Notes: a model not told the origin generated them from the letters alone. Shown: positions 22,064 to 34,861, counted from the stretch's first letter. The stretch is DNA of 63,792 nucleotides from Pseudomonadota bacterium (GCA_027621535.1 JAQCBB010000002.1:1-63792), one strand, 5' to 3'. Numbers and translations are program-made.

Positions 22064-22175
22064 CAAAATCTCCGAAAAGGTTATAAAAAGAAAGCATGCT
22101 ATCCTATCACTTGGCTATAAACAATTCAAATGTTTTATGAAGAGCTAGTCAAAAAAACGATATTATTATGAAAAT

Positions 22176-23021
22176 ATGCAACAAAATTATCCAAAAATTT
22201 TAACCTTTGCGGCATCAGATCCTTCGGGAGGGGCTGGAATACAAGCTGATATTATGACGCAAACGAGCCTAGGATGTTTTCCTTTATCAGTTATTACAGC
22301 ATTGACTGTTCAAGATACACAAGGCGTTAAAACCATACAGTCTGTAACTGCATCGTTGGTCGATCATCAAGCAAGAACTTTGCTTGATGAGTCAGAAATA
22401 GATGCAATTAAGTGTGGGGTATTGGGGGATATTGAGAATATTAAAGTAATAGCAAAAATTATTAGTGACTACCCAAAAATCCCTGTTGTAATAGACCCAA
22501 TTATTGCTTCTGGAAGAGGAGATAGTTTGATCACAGACGAGGGGCTAGAAATGATGATTCGTTTACTTTTCCCTGTTGCAGAGATAATCACTCCTAATAT
22601 TAATGAAGGCTCATTAATTATTACAAAAAATTTATTTGACGAAATAAAAGAAGATCAATTTTTTATTGGAAAATCTTTATTAGAGTTTGGCCCAAAAAAT
22701 ATCTTGCTTACCGCAGCAGATCATGATTTGAACTCCGCAAAAGTAAAAAATATTTTATTTAACCATTCAGGATCAACCGTTACTTATGAATATCAAAGGC
22801 TTTTATTAAAGTATCATGGATCCGGATGTACTTTATCATCATCAATTGCTGCTTTCATTGCTCTGGGTATGACAACTGAGGGGGCTGTGGCGGAGGCCCA
22901 AGATTTTACATGGCAAACATTAAAGTACGGACTAAAAAATGGGAGGGGTCAATTAATCCCCAATCGTTTTTATTGGATGATGCAAGACCCTGAGGATGAT
23001 AATGAACCACAGCATCATTAG
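22176..23021 (+). CDS. thiD: Hydroxymethylpyrimidine / phosphomethylpyrimidine kinase
   Basis: Phosphorylates HMP and HMP-P to HMP-PP for thiamine synthesis. The 281 residues show the ribokinase-fold N-terminus TFAASDPSGGAGIQADI, the GVLGD loop, DPIIASGRG, and the catalytic/anion-hole segment KYHGSGCTLSSSIAAFIALG. It ends inside the thiE ribosome site region, and the two overlap by about 20 bp. No TPP riboswitch is seen upstream, unlike thiC. Confidence 0.93.
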   Translation: MQQNYPKILTFAASDPSGGAGIQADIMTQTSLGCFPLSVITALTVQDTQGVKTIQSVTASLVDHQARTLLDESEIDAIKCGVLGDIENIKVIAKIISDYPKIPVVIDPIIASGRGDSLITDEGLEMMIRLLFPVAEIITPNINEGSLIITKNLFDEIKEDQFFIGKSLLEFGPKNILLTAADHDLNSAKVKNILFNHSGSTVTYEYQRLLLKYHGSGCTLSSSIAAFIALGMTTEGAVAEAQDFTWQTLKYGLKNGRGQLIPNRFYWMMQDPEDDNEPQHH

Positions 23022-23634
23022 TGGAATATATGCCATCACCCCCGATTGGATCGACACAGATCAGTTGATTAAAAAAACAGAGGAAGTTTTAACTGCAGGC
23101 GTTAATCTTATTCAGTATAGAAATAAAATTGCGACGAATAATCAAAAGTTATCCCAAGCTAAAAAAATAAAAGCATTGTGTGATTACTATAAAACGCCAT
23201 TGATTATTAATGATGATATTGAATTATGCCGTATTTTAAAAGCGGATGGAATACATTTAGGAGAAAATGACAGCACAATTGATGAAGTAAGAAATAAGTT
23301 AGGAGATCAAGTGATTGTTGGAATTTCTTGCTACAGTGATTTAACTCGAGTACGTAAAATGCTAGCAACTGACTGCAATTATATTGCTGTTGGAGCATGT
23401 TATCCCACCACAACAAAACCTGATGCTCCGCATGCATCGAAAAGCTTCATCCTTGATGTACTTAAAATAACTACAAAACCTGTTGTTGCTATTGGAGGGA
23501 TTAATTTACATAATTGTGAACCGTTATTAAAGTTAGGGGTCAATTCGTTAGCAATGATCAATTCAATTTTTTATGCAAATGATGTGAAACATACCGTTAA
23601 TCAATTTCAAGCGCTTGTCAGCAAGCATGACTAA
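23002..23634 (+). CDS. thiE: Thiamine-phosphate synthase
   Basis: Couples HMP-PP with thiazole phosphate to give thiamine monophosphate. The protein has about 210 residues and a TIM-barrel fold with [11 protein letters not shown], the diphosphate-binding [25 protein letters not shown], and [13 protein letters not shown] 23002 is chosen over 22996 because GAGG (22992-22995) is well placed for it. It overlaps thiD upstream and hemL downstream, so thiD-thiE-hemL form one transcript. Confidence 0.93.
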   Translation: MNHSIISGIYAITPDWIDTDQLIKKTEEVLTAGVNLIQYRNKIATNNQKLSQAKKIKALCDYYKTPLIINDDIELCRILKADGIHLGENDSTIDEVRNKLGDQVIVGISCYSDLTRVRKMLATDCNYIAVGACYPTTTKPDAPHASKSFILDVLKITTKPVVAIGGINLHNCEPLLKLGVNSLAMINSIFYANDVKHTVNQFQALVSKHD

Positions 23635-24904
23635 AAACATAGATTTATTTAATGAGTCACAAGAATATATTCCAGGTGGAGTAAATTCTCCTGTAAGGGC
23701 CTTTGGATCTGTGGGCGGTACGCCCATATTTTTTAAAAAAGGAAAAGGCTCTAAGTTATGGGATGAAGAGGGTAAGGAGTATATTGATTACATTAACTCA
23801 TGGGGCCCAATGATTCTGGGTCATGCTCATCCTGAAGTCATTCAGGCCGTTCAAGAAGTGTCAAAAGATAGCCTCTCATTTGGAGCTCCCACTGCACGCG
23901 AACTGTATATGGCGAGAGAAATTGCAAAACTTGTTCCATCGATTGAGCAAGTGCGATTAGTTAGTTCAGGGACTGAGGCAACAATGAGTGCAATCCGTTT
24001 AGCTCGAGGATTCACAGGAAGAGATAAAATTGTTAAATTTGAAGGCTGTTATCATGGGCACGCAGATTCATTATTAGTCAAAGCCGGCTCAGGAGCGCTG
24101 ACCTTTGGGCAACCCAGTTCAGCAGGAGTGCCCGCCGATACCGCAAAACATACTTTAACCCTTAGCTACAATAATATAGAAGAGCTTCAAGAATTATTTT
24201 TGACTCAAGGGAATCAAATTGCTTGTGTCATTCTTGAACCGGTTGTAGGGAACATGAATTTAATTGTTCCTTCAGAAGAATTTTTAGCAACACTTCGCTC
24301 AATCACAGAAAAGTACGGGGCACTGTTGATTTTTGACGAAGTAATGACTGGCTTTAGAGTTTCTTTAGGGGGTGCACAAGAATTATTTGGAATAAAACCT
24401 GACCTTACAACACTTGGCAAAGTTATTGGGGGAGGTCTTCCGGTCGGTGCTTTTGGTGGACGAAAAGATATTATGCAAAAACTTGCCCCACTCGGGCCTG
24501 TTTATCAAGCAGGAACGCTATCTGGGAATCCAGTTGCGGTTGCTGCTGGTTTAAAAACACTTGAATTGATTCAAGCAGACAATTTTTTTGAAAAGCTAAG
24601 CTCACAAACCAAAAAACTAACTGATGGATTAACTCAAGTTGGCCTTGATAATGGCGTTAATTTTTGTGCGAGAAATGTGGGAGGTATGTTTGGGTTGTAC
24701 TTTAGTAAAACTCCACCAAATTCATTTTCTGATGTGATGTCATCGGACCGAGAAATGTTTAACAAATTTTTTCATGAGATGTTAAGTTTAGGAATTTATT
24801 TTGGTCCTTCTGCATTCGAGGCAGGATTTGTCTCAGCAGCACATTCAGACACAGACATCGAATTTACGATTGATTGTGCAAAAAAAGCATTTAAAAAGAT
24901 TTAA
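23627..24904 (+). CDS. hemL: Glutamate-1-semialdehyde 2,1-aminomutase
   Basis: A PLP enzyme making 5-aminolevulinate in the C5 tetrapyrrole pathway. About 425 residues. The opening [19 protein letters not shown] is conserved. The [16 protein letters not shown] region, DEVMTGFR, and the PLP lysine in [17 protein letters not shown] are visible. The ATG at 23627 is preferred, as it overlaps the thiE stop by 8 bp. The upstream frame adds only four residues. Together with hemE at 31.1 kb it supports heme synthesis. Confidence 0.96.
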   Translation: MTKNIDLFNESQEYIPGGVNSPVRAFGSVGGTPIFFKKGKGSKLWDEEGKEYIDYINSWGPMILGHAHPEVIQAVQEVSKDSLSFGAPTARELYMAREIAKLVPSIEQVRLVSSGTEATMSAIRLARGFTGRDKIVKFEGCYHGHADSLLVKAGSGALTFGQPSSAGVPADTAKHTLTLSYNNIEELQELFLTQGNQIACVILEPVVGNMNLIVPSEEFLATLRSITEKYGALLIFDEVMTGFRVSLGGAQELFGIKPDLTTLGKVIGGGLPVGAFGGRKDIMQKLAPLGPVYQAGTLSGNPVAVAAGLKTLELIQADNFFEKLSSQTKKLTDGLTQVGLDNGVNFCARNVGGMFGLYFSKTPPNSFSDVMSSDREMFNKFFHEMLSLGIYFGPSAFEAGFVSAAHSDTDIEFTIDCAKKAFKKI

Positions 24905-24933
24905 TTTTTGGAATTATAAATCGCCCTTCAGCA

Positions 24934-24962
24934 TTGAATTTACTGGATAAAACCAGTATTAT
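24934..24962 (+). promoter_or_regulatory. Predicted sigma-70 promoter of gltBD with inverted repeat in spacer
   Basis: TTGAAT (24934-24939), a 17 bp spacer, and TATTAT (24957-24962) form a promoter-like element ahead of gltB. The spacer holds the inverted repeat TACTGG-N6-CCAGTA (24941-24958), a possible operator. It could also be a weak hairpin ending hemL transcripts. Confidence 0.45.
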
Positions 24963-24998
24963 TAATAATTCCGCTTAACGAAACAATAAAGATTATTT

Positions 24999-27900
24999 AT
25001 GGCAGAAATTTCAAACATTCAAAAACAAGGACTTTATAACCCGGCAAATGAACATGATGCATGCGGCGTTGGTTTTGTTGCCAATATTCACGGAAAGAAA
25101 AGTCATGAAATCGTAAAACAAGGACTGACAATTCTTGATAATTTAACGCACCGTGGCGCCACCGGATATGACCCAAAATTAGGAGATGGCGCCGGCCTTT
25201 TAAGTCAAATTCCTCATGAGTTTTTTGTTTCTGAAGCACAAAAAACTGGTTTCCAGTTACCCGAAGTTGGACATTACGGCGTCGGTATGATTTTTTTACC
25301 TCAGGATGATGTCTTAAGACAAAATTTTAAAAGTCTTATCGAAAGAATAATTGGTGAAGAAGAGCAAATATTCATTGGCTGGAGAGATGTTCCTGTAAAT
25401 AATCAAAGTATTGCAGATGCTGCAAAACAAGTTGAGCCTGTCATGCAACAAGTTTTCGTCAAGAGAAATACGGAGTGTGATATACAGTCAGCTTTTGAAA
25501 GAAAATTATTTGTTATTCGCAAGCGTATCGAAATTGAAATTTCAAAGCTTAATAAGAATGATCCTGCAAAATTTTATATTCCATCATTTTCATCAAAAAC
25601 AATTGTTTATAAAGGCATGCTGCTTGCGGCTGAAGTCGGCGTATATTTTAAAGACTTAAAAGATGAGAAATTTATATCAGCTATTGCACTTGTACACCAA
25701 CGTTTTTCCACAAATACATTTCCATCTTGGGACCTAGCTCATCCATTCAGAATGATTGCACATAATGGGGAAATTAATACCGTGCAAGGAAATGTAAACT
25801 GGATGCATGCCAGACATGAAACAATGAAATCAATGTTGCTTGGAAATGATCTTGAAAAACTTTGGCCCCTCATTGAAGATGGCCAGTCTGATTCAGCCTG
25901 TTTTGACAACTGTCTTGAGTTGCTTGTTGCAGGGGGATACAGCCTTCCGCATGCAATGATGATGTTAATACCTGAAGCTTGGGCAGGTAATACCTTAATG
26001 GATAAAGAGCGAAAAGCTTTTTATGAATATCATGCAGCATTAATGGAGCCCTGGGATGGTCCAGCTGCTGTCGCTTTTACAGATGGGCAGATGATAGGAG
26101 CTACACTGGATCGAAATGGATTAAGACCTGCAAGATATCTTATTACTGATGATGGCTTAGTAATGATGGCATCAGAAATGGGCGTACTAAATTTTCCTGA
26201 AGAAAAGATAGTTAAAAAATGGCGGCTCGAACCAGGAAAAATGTTATTGATTGATACTGAAGCAGGGAGGGTGATCGATGATCAAGAAGTAAAAAAATTA
26301 CTTTCGACTGCAAAACCTTATGAAAAATGGATCAATGATTCACGTTTCTTTTTGGGGGATTTAAAAAACGTTGAGTTAAATGCAACTCTAAATCAACCAA
26401 TCCTAGATATTCAGCAAAATTTTGGCTACACCCAAGAAGACCTTAAATTTATTCTTCAACCAATGTTTGAATCAGGAGAAGAAGCTTCTGGATCTATGGG
26501 TAATGATGCAGCATTAACGGTTCTCTCTAATAAAGCTAAGTCCTTTTATAATTATTTTAAACAACTTTTTGCTCAAGTAACCAACCCACCTATAGATCCG
26601 ATTCGAGAAGAAATTGTAATGTCATTAGTGACATTTATTGGGCCGAAGCCAAACCTTCTAGGAATTGAAGAAACGAATCCTCCATGGAGATTAGAGGCTA
26701 GTCAACCAATTCTAAGTCTTCAAGAATTGGAGCAATTAAAATCCATTGATCAATTAACAGATGGACACTTTAAGTCAAAAGTCATCGATATCACTTATGC
26801 GGTAAATTCTCAGGATAATGCTGAAAAAAGAATGAAGACAGCATTAGATAATGTTTGTGCTGAGGCAAATCAAGCAATCCGTGATGGGTTTAATGTATTA
26901 ATTTTATCTGATCGGAATATTTCTAGATTTCGAATAGCAATACCTGCTTTACTCGCATCTTCGGCAACCCACGAATTCTTAGTCCATGAGGGTAATCGAA
27001 CGAAAACTGGTCTTGTGGTTGATACTGGATCCGCGAGAGAAGTACACCACTTTGCTTTATTAGGAGGATATGGTGCAGAAGCAATCTGCCCATGGCTGGT
27101 TTATGAAACCATGAAAGAAATTTGCGATGACTCAGACAAAGCACAAAGCAATTTTGTTAAAGCAATTGGAAAAGGGCTTTATAAAGTAATGTCAAAAATG
27201 GGTATTTCAACATTTCAGTCCTATTGTGGCGCTCATATATTTGAAGCCATTGGTTTAAATTCTAAATTTATTCAGGATTATTTTACTGGGACAACTACAA
27301 ATATTGAAGGTATTGGTCTTGCACAAGTTGCCATGGAATCTGAAAAATTACATAGTGATGCTTTTGGTAATGACCCCATTTTAATAAATGCTCTTGACGC
27401 TGGAGGAGATTATGCTTTCAGAATTCGTGGCGAACAGCACATGTGGAATCCTGAATCGATTGCTAAACTTCAACATGCAACCCGTAAAAAAGATTTTAAA
27501 ACATATAAAGAATATGCTGAGCTCATTAATAATCAGGCTGAGCGATACATGACTTTAAGAGGTTTATTTAAATTTAACTCGAATAATAAATCCATTAGTA
27601 TTGACGAGGTTGAACCAGCAACAGAAATTGTAAAACGATTTGCAACTGGAGCAATGTCCCTAGGCTCAATTTCAACAGAAGCCCACACTACACTCGCTAT
27701 TGCAATGAACCGAATTGGCGGAAAATCAAATACAGGTGAAGGTGGAGAAGATAAAAAAAGATTTATTCCACTCACTCAAGATTCAACTTTGGCAGATTAT
27801 CTCGGAAAAGAATTAATCGAATCAAATATAGATTTAAAGAAGGGCGACTCTCTTCGATCAAAAATTAAGCAAGTTGCATCTGGTCGTTTTGGAGTGACAG

Positions 27901-29624
27901 CCGAGTATTTAGCATCTGCAGATCAAATACAAATTAAAATGGCACAAGGTGCAAAACCGGGAGAAGGCGGACAGTTGCCAGGCCATAAGGTAACCCCATA
28001 TATTGCTCAATTAAGATTTTCGGTTCCAGGTGTTGGACTAATATCGCCTCCACCCCATCATGATATTTACTCAATTGAAGACTTAGCTCAACTAATTCAT
28101 GATCTGAAAAATGCTAATCCAAAAGCAGATATTTCTGTGAAATTAGTATCAGAGACTGGCGTAGGGACGGTTGCGGCTGGTGTTGCTAAAGCTAAATCAG
28201 ACCACATTGTTATTGCAGGCCATGATGGCGGAACAGGGGCTTCACCTCTTTCATCAATTAAACATGCCGGAACTCCGTGGGAACTAGGATTAGCTGAAAC
28301 GCAACAAACACTAGTTTTAAATAAGCTTCGGAGCCGAGTGGTACTTCAAGTTGATGGTCAGATGAAAACAGGGCGTGATGTCATTATTGGTGCATTATTA
28401 GGCGCAGATGAGTTTGGTTTTGCCACAGCACCTTTGGTTGTTGAGGGTTGCATCATGATGAGAAAATGTCATTTAAATACTTGCCCCGTAGGTGTTGCGA
28501 CTCAGGATCCTGAATTAAGAAAAAGATTTACAGGGCAACCAGAACATGTGGTGAATTACTTTTTCTTTGTTGCAGAAGAAGTCCGTGAAATTATGGCAGA
28601 ACTTGGAATAAAGAAATTCAATGATCTAATTGGACGTTCAGATTTTTTAGATATGCAATCAGGCATTCACCACTGGAAGATTAACGGACTAGATTTTACG
28701 AAAATTTTCCATAGACCAAAACTGGCAGATGAAGTTGGAACTTTCCATCAAGATAAGCAAGATCATGGTTTAGAGAAAGCGCTGGATCACGATTTAATTA
28801 AACAAGCAAAACATGCGATTGAGTCAAGATCAAATTGTGAAATAAGTACACCTATTAGTAATATTAATAGAACTGTTGGAACGTTACTTTCTCATGAAAT
28901 TGCAAAAAGATATGGAAATGATGGACTACCAAATGATTCAATAAGAGTCAGCTTGAACGGAACAGCTGGTCAAAGTTTTGGAGCTTTTTTAGCCAAAGGG
29001 ATTACATTTAATCTTAAAGGCGAAGGTAATGATTATGTTGGAAAAGGTTTATGTGGTGGAAAAATTATTATTCAACCCCCTGCTGGTTTTAACGCAAAAG
29101 CGAGTGAAAATATTATTGTGGGTAACACTGTAATGTATGGCGCTACTTCTGGTGAAACATATTTTAGTGGCGTTGCCGGTGAGCGATTCTGTGTTCGTAA
29201 TTCGGGGGCGAGTGCTGTAGTTGAAGGTGTTGGAAATCATGGATGTGAGTATATGACCGGAGGAACCGTTGTTGTTTTAGGTCAAACAGGCCAAAACTTT
29301 GCAGCGGGAATGTCGGGAGGGGTAGCTTATGTTTACGATGTAAAACAGTTATTTAAACCTAATTGTAATTTATCAATGGTTACACTTGAACAAGTTGTAA
29401 AATCCCAATTACAAGAAGAGCAAGCAAGGCATATGAACAAGACAGATGAGGTCATCTTAAAGGAATTAATCCAAGCTCACTTTGATAATACACAAAGCGA
29501 AGTTGCTAAGATGATTCTCGATAATTGGAATGATTCATTGAATTATTTTGTGAAGGTTATGCCTAACGAATATAAAAGAGCTCTGAATGAGTTAAGTGAA
29601 ACACCGAAGAAGGAAACCGCATAA
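24999..29624 (+). CDS. gltB: Glutamate synthase (NADPH) large subunit
   Basis: A GOGAT large chain that converts glutamine plus 2-oxoglutarate to two glutamates. The protein has 1541 residues. The N-terminal glutaminase domain follows a short propeptide, with nucleophile Cys22 in [12 protein letters not shown]. The FMN/synthase domain carries the 3Fe-4S cluster segment [15 protein letters not shown] (about 1150). The C-terminal beta-helix GXGXG repeats are also present. The stop overlaps the gltD ATG (TAATG), which indicates coupling. It pairs functionally with GlnK-AmtB at the window's end. Confidence 0.97.
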   Translation: MAEISNIQKQGLYNPANEHDACGVGFVANIHGKKSHEIVKQGLTILDNLTHRGATGYDPKLGDGAGLLSQIPHEFFVSEAQKTGFQLPEVGHYGVGMIFLPQDDVLRQNFKSLIERIIGEEEQIFIGWRDVPVNNQSIADAAKQVEPVMQQVFVKRNTECDIQSAFERKLFVIRKRIEIEISKLNKNDPAKFYIPSFSSKTIVYKGMLLAAEVGVYFKDLKDEKFISAIALVHQRFSTNTFPSWDLAHPFRMIAHNGEINTVQGNVNWMHARHETMKSMLLGNDLEKLWPLIEDGQSDSACFDNCLELLVAGGYSLPHAMMMLIPEAWAGNTLMDKERKAFYEYHAALMEPWDGPAAVAFTDGQMIGATLDRNGLRPARYLITDDGLVMMASEMGVLNFPEEKIVKKWRLEPGKMLLIDTEAGRVIDDQEVKKLLSTAKPYEKWINDSRFFLGDLKNVELNATLNQPILDIQQNFGYTQEDLKFILQPMFESGEEASGSMGNDAALTVLSNKAKSFYNYFKQLFAQVTNPPIDPIREEIVMSLVTFIGPKPNLLGIEETNPPWRLEASQPILSLQELEQLKSIDQLTDGHFKSKVIDITYAVNSQDNAEKRMKTALDNVCAEANQAIRDGFNVLILSDRNISRFRIAIPALLASSATHEFLVHEGNRTKTGLVVDTGSAREVHHFALLGGYGAEAICPWLVYETMKEICDDSDKAQSNFVKAIGKGLYKVMSKMGISTFQSYCGAHIFEAIGLNSKFIQDYFTGTTTNIEGIGLAQVAMESEKLHSDAFGNDPILINALDAGGDYAFRIRGEQHMWNPESIAKLQHATRKKDFKTYKEYAELINNQAERYMTLRGLFKFNSNNKSISIDEVEPATEIVKRFATGAMSLGSISTEAHTTLAIAMNRIGGKSNTGEGGEDKKRFIPLTQDSTLADYLGKELIESNIDLKKGDSLRSKIKQVASGRFGVTAEYLASADQIQIKMAQGAKPGEGGQLPGHKVTPYIAQLRFSVPGVGLISPPPHHDIYSIEDLAQLIHDLKNANPKADISVKLVSETGVGTVAAGVAKAKSDHIVIAGHDGGTGASPLSSIKHAGTPWELGLAETQQTLVLNKLRSRVVLQVDGQMKTGRDVIIGALLGADEFGFATAPLVVEGCIMMRKCHLNTCPVGVATQDPELRKRFTGQPEHVVNYFFFVAEEVREIMAELGIKKFNDLIGRSDFLDMQSGIHHWKINGLDFTKIFHRPKLADEVGTFHQDKQDHGLEKALDHDLIKQAKHAIESRSNCEISTPISNINRTVGTLLSHEIAKRYGNDGLPNDSIRVSLNGTAGQSFGAFLAKGITFNLKGEGNDYVGKGLCGGKIIIQPPAGFNAKASENIIVGNTVMYGATSGETYFSGVAGERFCVRNSGASAVVEGVGNHGCEYMTGGTVVVLGQTGQNFAAGMSGGVAYVYDVKQLFKPNCNLSMVTLEQVVKSQLQEEQARHMNKTDEVILKELIQAHFDNTQSEVAKMILDNWNDSLNYFVKVMPNEYKRALNELSETPKKETA

Positions 29625-31051
29625 TGGGAAAAGCCACTGGTTTTATTGAGTTTAATCGTTTATCTGAGCAAAATATTCCTCCGCATGAGCGGGTAAAAAA
29701 CTATAAAGAATTTGTATTACACCTTTCTGATGAAGAGGCGAAAATACAAGGTGCACGCTGTATGGATTGTGGAATCCCCTTTTGTAATAATGGCTGTCCT
29801 GTAAATAATATTATTCCAGATTGGAATGATTTGGTTTATAAACAAAATTGGGCAGAGGCAATTAAGGTTCTGCATTCAACAAATAATTTTCCAGAGTTTA
29901 CTGGGCGTATTTGTCCTGCACCTTGTGAAGCAGCTTGTACTCTTAATATTAATTCTGATGCGGTTGGGATCAAGTCGATTGAGCATGCAATTATAGATAA
30001 AGCTTGGGAACTAGGTTTAGTAAAACCTGAAACCCCATCTATGAAAACGGGAAAAAGAATTGCTATAGTTGGTTCAGGTCCAGCGGGTATGGCAGCAGCG
30101 CAACAATTGGCAAGAGCCGGACACGATGTTGATTTGCTAGAAAAAAATGATCGTATTGGTGGATTATTAAGATACGGCATTCCAGATTTTAAAATGGAAA
30201 AAACGCATATAGATAGAAGAATTCATCAAATGCAAGCTGAAGGTGTAAATTTTAAAACAAATCAAAATGTAGGCATCGATATTAATCCAGATGATTTAAT
30301 TAATGATTATGATGTAGTCATTCTATCCGGTGGAGCTGAGTGGCCAAGAGATCTGCCTGTTCCAGGGAGAGATTTAAAAGGCATTCATTTTGCAATGGAT
30401 TTCCTTCCCTCACAAAATAAAGTCGTAGCTGGGGATAAAGTTCAAGAGCAGATCTTAGCAACAGATAAACATGTTATTGTGATCGGCGGCGGCGATACCG
30501 GTTCTGATTGTGTAGGCACCTCAAATCGTCATGGAGCTAAATCAGTCACTCAATTTGAATTGATGCCACAGCCTCCAGAACAAGAAAATAAAGCTATGGT
30601 TTGGCCATATTGGCCTCTTAAATTAAGAACATCAAGCTCACACGAAGAAGGATGTCAGCGAGATTGGTCGGTCGCAACAAAAGAGTTAATAGGTGAAAAT
30701 GGAGTTGTTAAAGAGTTGGTGGCTAGTCGCGTTGAGTGGAAAGATGGAAAAATGGCAGAAGTCGCAAACTCTGAATTTAAAATTAAAGCAGATCTTGTTT
30801 TGCTTGCTATGGGCTTTGTAGGACCACAACAAACCCTTTTGGAAAAGTTCGGAATTGAAAAAGATGAACGAGGAAATGCAAAAGCAGATACTGAAGGAGA
30901 TAAAGCCTATTTTACTTCACGTAATAAAGTTTTCGCCGCTGGCGATATGCGCAGGGGACAGTCTTTAGTTGTTTGGGCAATAAGAGAGGGGCGACAATGT
31001 GCACGAGCTGTTGATGAGTTTTTAATGGGTAGCTCTATCCTCCCAAGATAA
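29624..31051 (+). CDS. gltD: Glutamate synthase (NADPH) small subunit
   Basis: An FAD- and NADPH-binding electron-input subunit of GOGAT. It has 475 residues. N-terminal 4Fe-4S cysteines are in [14 protein letters not shown] and CPAPCEAAC. The FAD loop is [19 protein letters not shown] (about 146-164), the NADPH loop is [13 protein letters not shown], and [16 protein letters not shown] is at the C-terminal FAD site. It is translationally coupled to gltB and followed 5 bp later by hemE. Confidence 0.97.
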   Translation: MGKATGFIEFNRLSEQNIPPHERVKNYKEFVLHLSDEEAKIQGARCMDCGIPFCNNGCPVNNIIPDWNDLVYKQNWAEAIKVLHSTNNFPEFTGRICPAPCEAACTLNINSDAVGIKSIEHAIIDKAWELGLVKPETPSMKTGKRIAIVGSGPAGMAAAQQLARAGHDVDLLEKNDRIGGLLRYGIPDFKMEKTHIDRRIHQMQAEGVNFKTNQNVGIDINPDDLINDYDVVILSGGAEWPRDLPVPGRDLKGIHFAMDFLPSQNKVVAGDKVQEQILATDKHVIVIGGGDTGSDCVGTSNRHGAKSVTQFELMPQPPEQENKAMVWPYWPLKLRTSSSHEEGCQRDWSVATKELIGENGVVKELVASRVEWKDGKMAEVANSEFKIKADLVLLAMGFVGPQQTLLEKFGIEKDERGNAKADTEGDKAYFTSRNKVFAAGDMRRGQSLVVWAIREGRQCARAVDEFLMGSSILPR

Positions 31052-31056
31052 TATCA

Positions 31057-32112
31057 ATGAAAATTACTAATGATTCATTCCTCAAAACGTTGAGGCTGGA
31101 GAAAACTCCATACACTCCAGTTTGGATCATGAGACAGGCAGGCCGTTATCTTCCAGAATACCAACAAACCCGAAAAAATGCAGGATCATTTATGGATCTT
31201 TGCCGTAATAAAAATTTTGCTACAGAAGTAACCCTCCAACCTCTTGATAGATATCCATTGTTAGATGCATCAATCCTTTTTTCAGATATTTTAACTATTC
31301 CAGATGCAATGGGACTGGGTTTAAATTTCGCCCAAGGTGAAGGTCCAATTTTTGATAAGCCTTTGCAAAATGAACAAGCAGTTCAAGCTCTTGATATACC
31401 TTCAATGGATAAGTTGTCATATGTATTTGATGCAGTAAAATCCATTAAAAATGCACTTAATGGAAGAGTACCATTAATAGGATTTGCTGGAAGTCCTTGG
31501 ACATTAGCGACCTATATGGTCGAGGGCCAAGGAGGTTCAGATTTTTTAAAGATAAAAAAAATGGCTTATGAAAGAAAAGATTTAATTCATCATATATTAA
31601 AAATCAACGCAGAAAGTGTAACTCAATATTTAACTGAGCAAATTAAATCGGGTGTTGACGCTGTAATGATTTTTGATTCATGGGGAGGGAGATTAAGTCA
31701 TCATGAATACAGCGAATTATCTTTAAATTATATGAAAGTAATCCTCGATAATTTAGATATTTTGGGCTATGAACATATACCTAAAATTATTTTTACTAAA
31801 GGGGGAGGTCAATGGATTGATCAACAAATTATTGCCCGGCCCGATGCCATAGGCCTGGACTGGCAGACTAGTTTAAAAAAAGCACGCGAAATAACGAATG
31901 ATAAAATTGCCTTACAAGGAAATATGGATCCCGCAATTTTGTTAGGCTCAGATAAAAAAATTGAAGAAGAAGTTAAAAAAGTCCTCGATGATTATGGTCG
32001 CGGTGAAGGACATATTTTTAATCTAGGCCATGGAATAACTCAATTTACTGACCCTGATAAGGTAGATTTAATGTTACAAACCATCAGAGAATACAGTCAA
32101 CAGTATCATTAG
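31057..32112 (+). CDS. hemE: Uroporphyrinogen decarboxylase
   Basis: Decarboxylates four acetate chains of uroporphyrinogen III to give coproporphyrinogen III. The 351 residues have the N-terminal signature [15 protein letters not shown] (about 21-35), the second signature [16 protein letters not shown], and a conserved C-terminal NLGHGI. It lies 5 bp after gltD in the same operon. Its stop overlaps the convergent symporter gene by 4 bp. Confidence 0.97.
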   Translation: MKITNDSFLKTLRLEKTPYTPVWIMRQAGRYLPEYQQTRKNAGSFMDLCRNKNFATEVTLQPLDRYPLLDASILFSDILTIPDAMGLGLNFAQGEGPIFDKPLQNEQAVQALDIPSMDKLSYVFDAVKSIKNALNGRVPLIGFAGSPWTLATYMVEGQGGSDFLKIKKMAYERKDLIHHILKINAESVTQYLTEQIKSGVDAVMIFDSWGGRLSHHEYSELSLNYMKVILDNLDILGYEHIPKIIFTKGGGQWIDQQIIARPDAIGLDWQTSLKKAREITNDKIALQGNMDPAILLGSDKKIEEEVKKVLDDYGRGEGHIFNLGHGITQFTDPDKVDLMLQTIREYSQQYH

Positions 32113-33671
32113 TGCCCTTTGCCTTGTTCGATTCCTTTGCCTGAAATTGATCGATAAAATTGATCATTAAATTTTGCCCTTTCTTTTTTTGCTTGAGGGG
32201 ATTTATCGGCTAAGGAAATTAAAATGACAAAGATAAAAGTTGTGCTCATAGAAAATAAAGCAGGATATTTATAGGGAAATATAGCTGTCGGAAATTGAAA
32301 TAAGTCAACCCAAACAACGGGACTAAGAATAACCAAGGTAATGGTTGTTACAAGGCCAATAATTCCACCGTAAAAAGCACCATGGGTCGTTAAATTTTTC
32401 CAATACATGGATAAAAAAATAATTGGAAAATTTGTACTGGCCGCAATAGCAAATGCTAAACCCACCATAAAAGCGATATTTTGATTTTCAAAAATAATGC
32501 CAAGTCCAATGGCAATGACCCCAAGAAAAACTGTGGCTATCCTTGAGACATTCAATTCTTTTTTTTCATCTTTGTTATTCGGCTGTATGACATTAGAGAA
32601 AATATCATGAGAAATTGCGGAAGCTCCAGCTAAAGTGAGACCAGATACTACTGCAAGAATCGTTGCAAAAGCAACTGCAGAAATAAATCCCAGAAGCACA
32701 TCTCCACCGACTGCGTGAGCGAGATGAATGGCTGCCATATTATTATTCCCCAATAGGTCACCATCTGAATTAAGATAGACTGGATTTGTACTGACAAGTA
32801 TTATTGCTCCAAAGCCGATGAAAAATGTAAGAATATAGAAGTAACCAATAAAACCTGTTGCAAAGGCAACAGATCTTCTTGCTTGAATGGAGTCTTTGAC
32901 GGTAAAGAATCGCATTAATATATGGGGTAATCCGGCAGTTCCAAACATCAGAGCCAATCCAAGTGAAATCGCCGATATGGGATCTTTGATTAAAGCTCCT
33001 GGAGCAATTATTTGTTCAGAAAGGCGATGATAATTAATGGCCGTATCAAAAAAAGTATTTAAGTTGAAATTAAATTTCCACATCACTAAAACTGAAATTA
33101 AAGTTGCCCCAAATAATAAAAGAATAGCTTTAATAATTTGTACCCAGGTCGTGGCAATCATGCCTCCAAATGTAACGTATAAAATCATTAGGAGCCCAAC
33201 AATATAAACAGCCACATGATAAGGTAAGTTAAATAAGATTTGAATTAATTTGCCTGCTCCAACCATTTGTGCAATTAGGTATAAAATTACAGTGGCCAAT
33301 GAGCCAAAGGCAGACAGGATGCGGATAGGTTTTTGTTTTAACCGATAAGAGGCCACATCCGCAAATGTATATTTCCCTAAATTTCTCAATGGCTCAGCAA
33401 TGATGAGGAGCACAATGGGCCAACCCACAAGGAAACCAATTGAATAAATTAATCCATCAAAACCAGAGGCAAAAACTAATCCAGATATACCTAAGAATGA
33501 GGCCGCAGACATAAAGTCGCCGGATATTGCTAATCCATTTTGAAAACCTGTAATATTCCCACCAGCTGTATAAAAAGAGTCTCTGTTGCGAATTTGTTTT
33601 GCAGCCCAGTAGGTGATGTATAGGGTTAATAGAACAAAACAACAAAACATTGAAACAGCAATAATATTCAT
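32109..33671 (-). CDS. actP: Sodium:solute symporter, ActP-like (acetate/monocarboxylate permease)
   Basis: A 520-residue transporter of the SSS family with about 13 membrane helices. It shows the typical core [28 protein letters not shown] near residue 36 and the SSS signature region [14 protein letters not shown]. The overall pattern matches ActP, the acetate/glycolate permease. It lies 3 bp after a DUF485 gene, the usual partner (YjcH). No acetyl-CoA synthetase gene is nearby, so the substrate is uncertain among small carboxylates. Confidence 0.85.
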   Translation of the reverse strand: MNIIAVSMFCCFVLLTLYITYWAAKQIRNRDSFYTAGGNITGFQNGLAISGDFMSAASFLGISGLVFASGFDGLIYSIGFLVGWPIVLLIIAEPLRNLGKYTFADVASYRLKQKPIRILSAFGSLATVILYLIAQMVGAGKLIQILFNLPYHVAVYIVGLLMILYVTFGGMIATTWVQIIKAILLLFGATLISVLVMWKFNFNLNTFFDTAINYHRLSEQIIAPGALIKDPISAISLGLALMFGTAGLPHILMRFFTVKDSIQARRSVAFATGFIGYFYILTFFIGFGAIILVSTNPVYLNSDGDLLGNNNMAAIHLAHAVGGDVLLGFISAVAFATILAVVSGLTLAGASAISHDIFSNVIQPNNKDEKKELNVSRIATVFLGVIAIGLGIIFENQNIAFMVGLAFAIAASTNFPIIFLSMYWKNLTTHGAFYGGIIGLVTTITLVILSPVVWVDLFQFPTAIFPYKYPALFSMSTTFIFVILISLADKSPQAKKERAKFNDQFYRSISGKGIEQGKGH

Positions 33672-33674
33672 GAC

Positions 33675-33938
33675 TTATATTCTTTTCAGAATAGGCTCTA
33701 TTAATTTATTTGATAAATAAACGTATACCAATGTGACGAAAAAGATTAAAAAAATAAGAAAGAAACCATAGGCAATTCCATAAGAAATTGATGAATCAAA
33801 TATCTTCTGACTTAACCAGTTTGGATAATAAGCAATAAGTAAAATGAAAGAAAAGTATGAACAAATGATTATGAATAAAAGAGGGTAAATGATAATTTTT
33901 TTTAAGTTGATGAGCTTTTCATAATCTTTCATAAACAT
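33675..33938 (-). CDS. DUF485 family inner-membrane protein (YjcH-like)
   Basis: About 87 residues with two hydrophobic helices (about 14-36 and 50-80) and a basic C-terminus. The N-terminal YEKLINLKK and the GIAYGFFLIFLIFFVTLVYVYL helix are typical of DUF485. It precedes the ActP-like gene by 3 bp, as yjcH precedes actP in E. coli. Its exact role with the transporter is unknown. Start choice is uncertain among a TTG at 33941 and closely spaced ATG codons downstream. Confidence 0.8.
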   Translation of the reverse strand: MFMKDYEKLINLKKIIIYPLLFIIICSYFSFILLIAYYPNWLSQKIFDSSISYGIAYGFFLIFLIFFVTLVYVYLSNKLIEPILKRI

Positions 33939-33968
33939 CAATATATCATTAATAATATCAAAGATGGA

Positions 33969-34814
33969 TTAAGGAAAAATATCAATCAAACAATCGATTT
34001 GATTATTTATGTACTGCTGAATATAAGACAGCTCCTCTAAATCTAGTCTTTGGATATCCACTTCACTTTTTTGATAAGACGGTCTTGCAAGGCTATAAAT
34101 GTGAATGCCTTTCAGGTTATTTGAAAATGGGTTTATAAAATTAATATAATCATCTAAAAATTTATTAGACGGGATAGAACCATCGATTTTCAAGAAACAA
34201 CTTTGGACCACAGTTGAGACATGCTGAATACACAAATCTAAATTATTTTTAATTTGCTTCATAGAAGGATTAATCTGATTAATTTGTTTCATAGCTAATG
34301 TATTTCCTGCATCAACTTTAAACCATACCTCACCGTTATATTTACTAATCGTTTTAATTGCATCAAGATTTTTATGAATAAAGCTCCCATTAGTGATTAA
34401 CCGGATCGGTACCTTATTAACTAGGTGAAATTCATCTAAGAGTTTAATTGATCTATCAATAGCATCAGCAAATTCCTTAGCTGCTGTAGGTTCCCCATTC
34501 CCTGAAAAAGCAATATCAGCGAAAGATGTATTTGGCGGACAGTTTTCTGCAATAAAAGAAGTATGATTTATTTTAAAAAGCCATTGACGTAATTCATCCT
34601 CTAACAAGTTTAAGTCAATTGGTTCTGGATTACCTCTGGTTAAATTAGGGATCTCGCAATAAATACATTGCCAATTGCATGCGTTATTAGTGTTTAAGTT
34701 GATTCCAAGAGACAAACCCCCAGCTCTCCTAGATAGAACCGGATAAATATATTTCGATTCAAAAATATCACGATCATGATTTTCTGTGTGTAGCTTAAAA
34801 GTTTTTTTATCCAT
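33969..34814 (-). CDS. Radical SAM protein of unknown substrate
   Basis: A 281-residue protein with the canonical 4Fe-4S motif CNWQCIYC (Cys46, 50, 53) and FSGNGEPTAAKEF as the GGE-like SAM-binding strand. It resembles the COG0731-type Fe-S oxidoreductases. No C-terminal auxiliary cluster is obvious. It is flanked upstream by the glucosylglycerate cluster and downstream by DUF485-actP, with gaps of 47 and 30 bp. No partner peptide or maturase gene is adjacent. The function cannot be named from sequence alone. Confidence 0.75.
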   Translation of the reverse strand: MDKKTFKLHTENHDRDIFESKYIYPVLSRRAGGLSLGINLNTNNACNWQCIYCEIPNLTRGNPEPIDLNLLEDELRQWLFKINHTSFIAENCPPNTSFADIAFSGNGEPTAAKEFADAIDRSIKLLDEFHLVNKVPIRLITNGSFIHKNLDAIKTISKYNGEVWFKVDAGNTLAMKQINQINPSMKQIKNNLDLCIQHVSTVVQSCFLKIDGSIPSNKFLDDYINFINPFSNNLKGIHIYSLARPSYQKSEVDIQRLDLEELSYIQQYINNQIDCLIDIFP

Positions 34815-34861
34815 TAATTAGAATTATAGCGAATAAAAAATTTCCATAGGGTTTAATCGAT

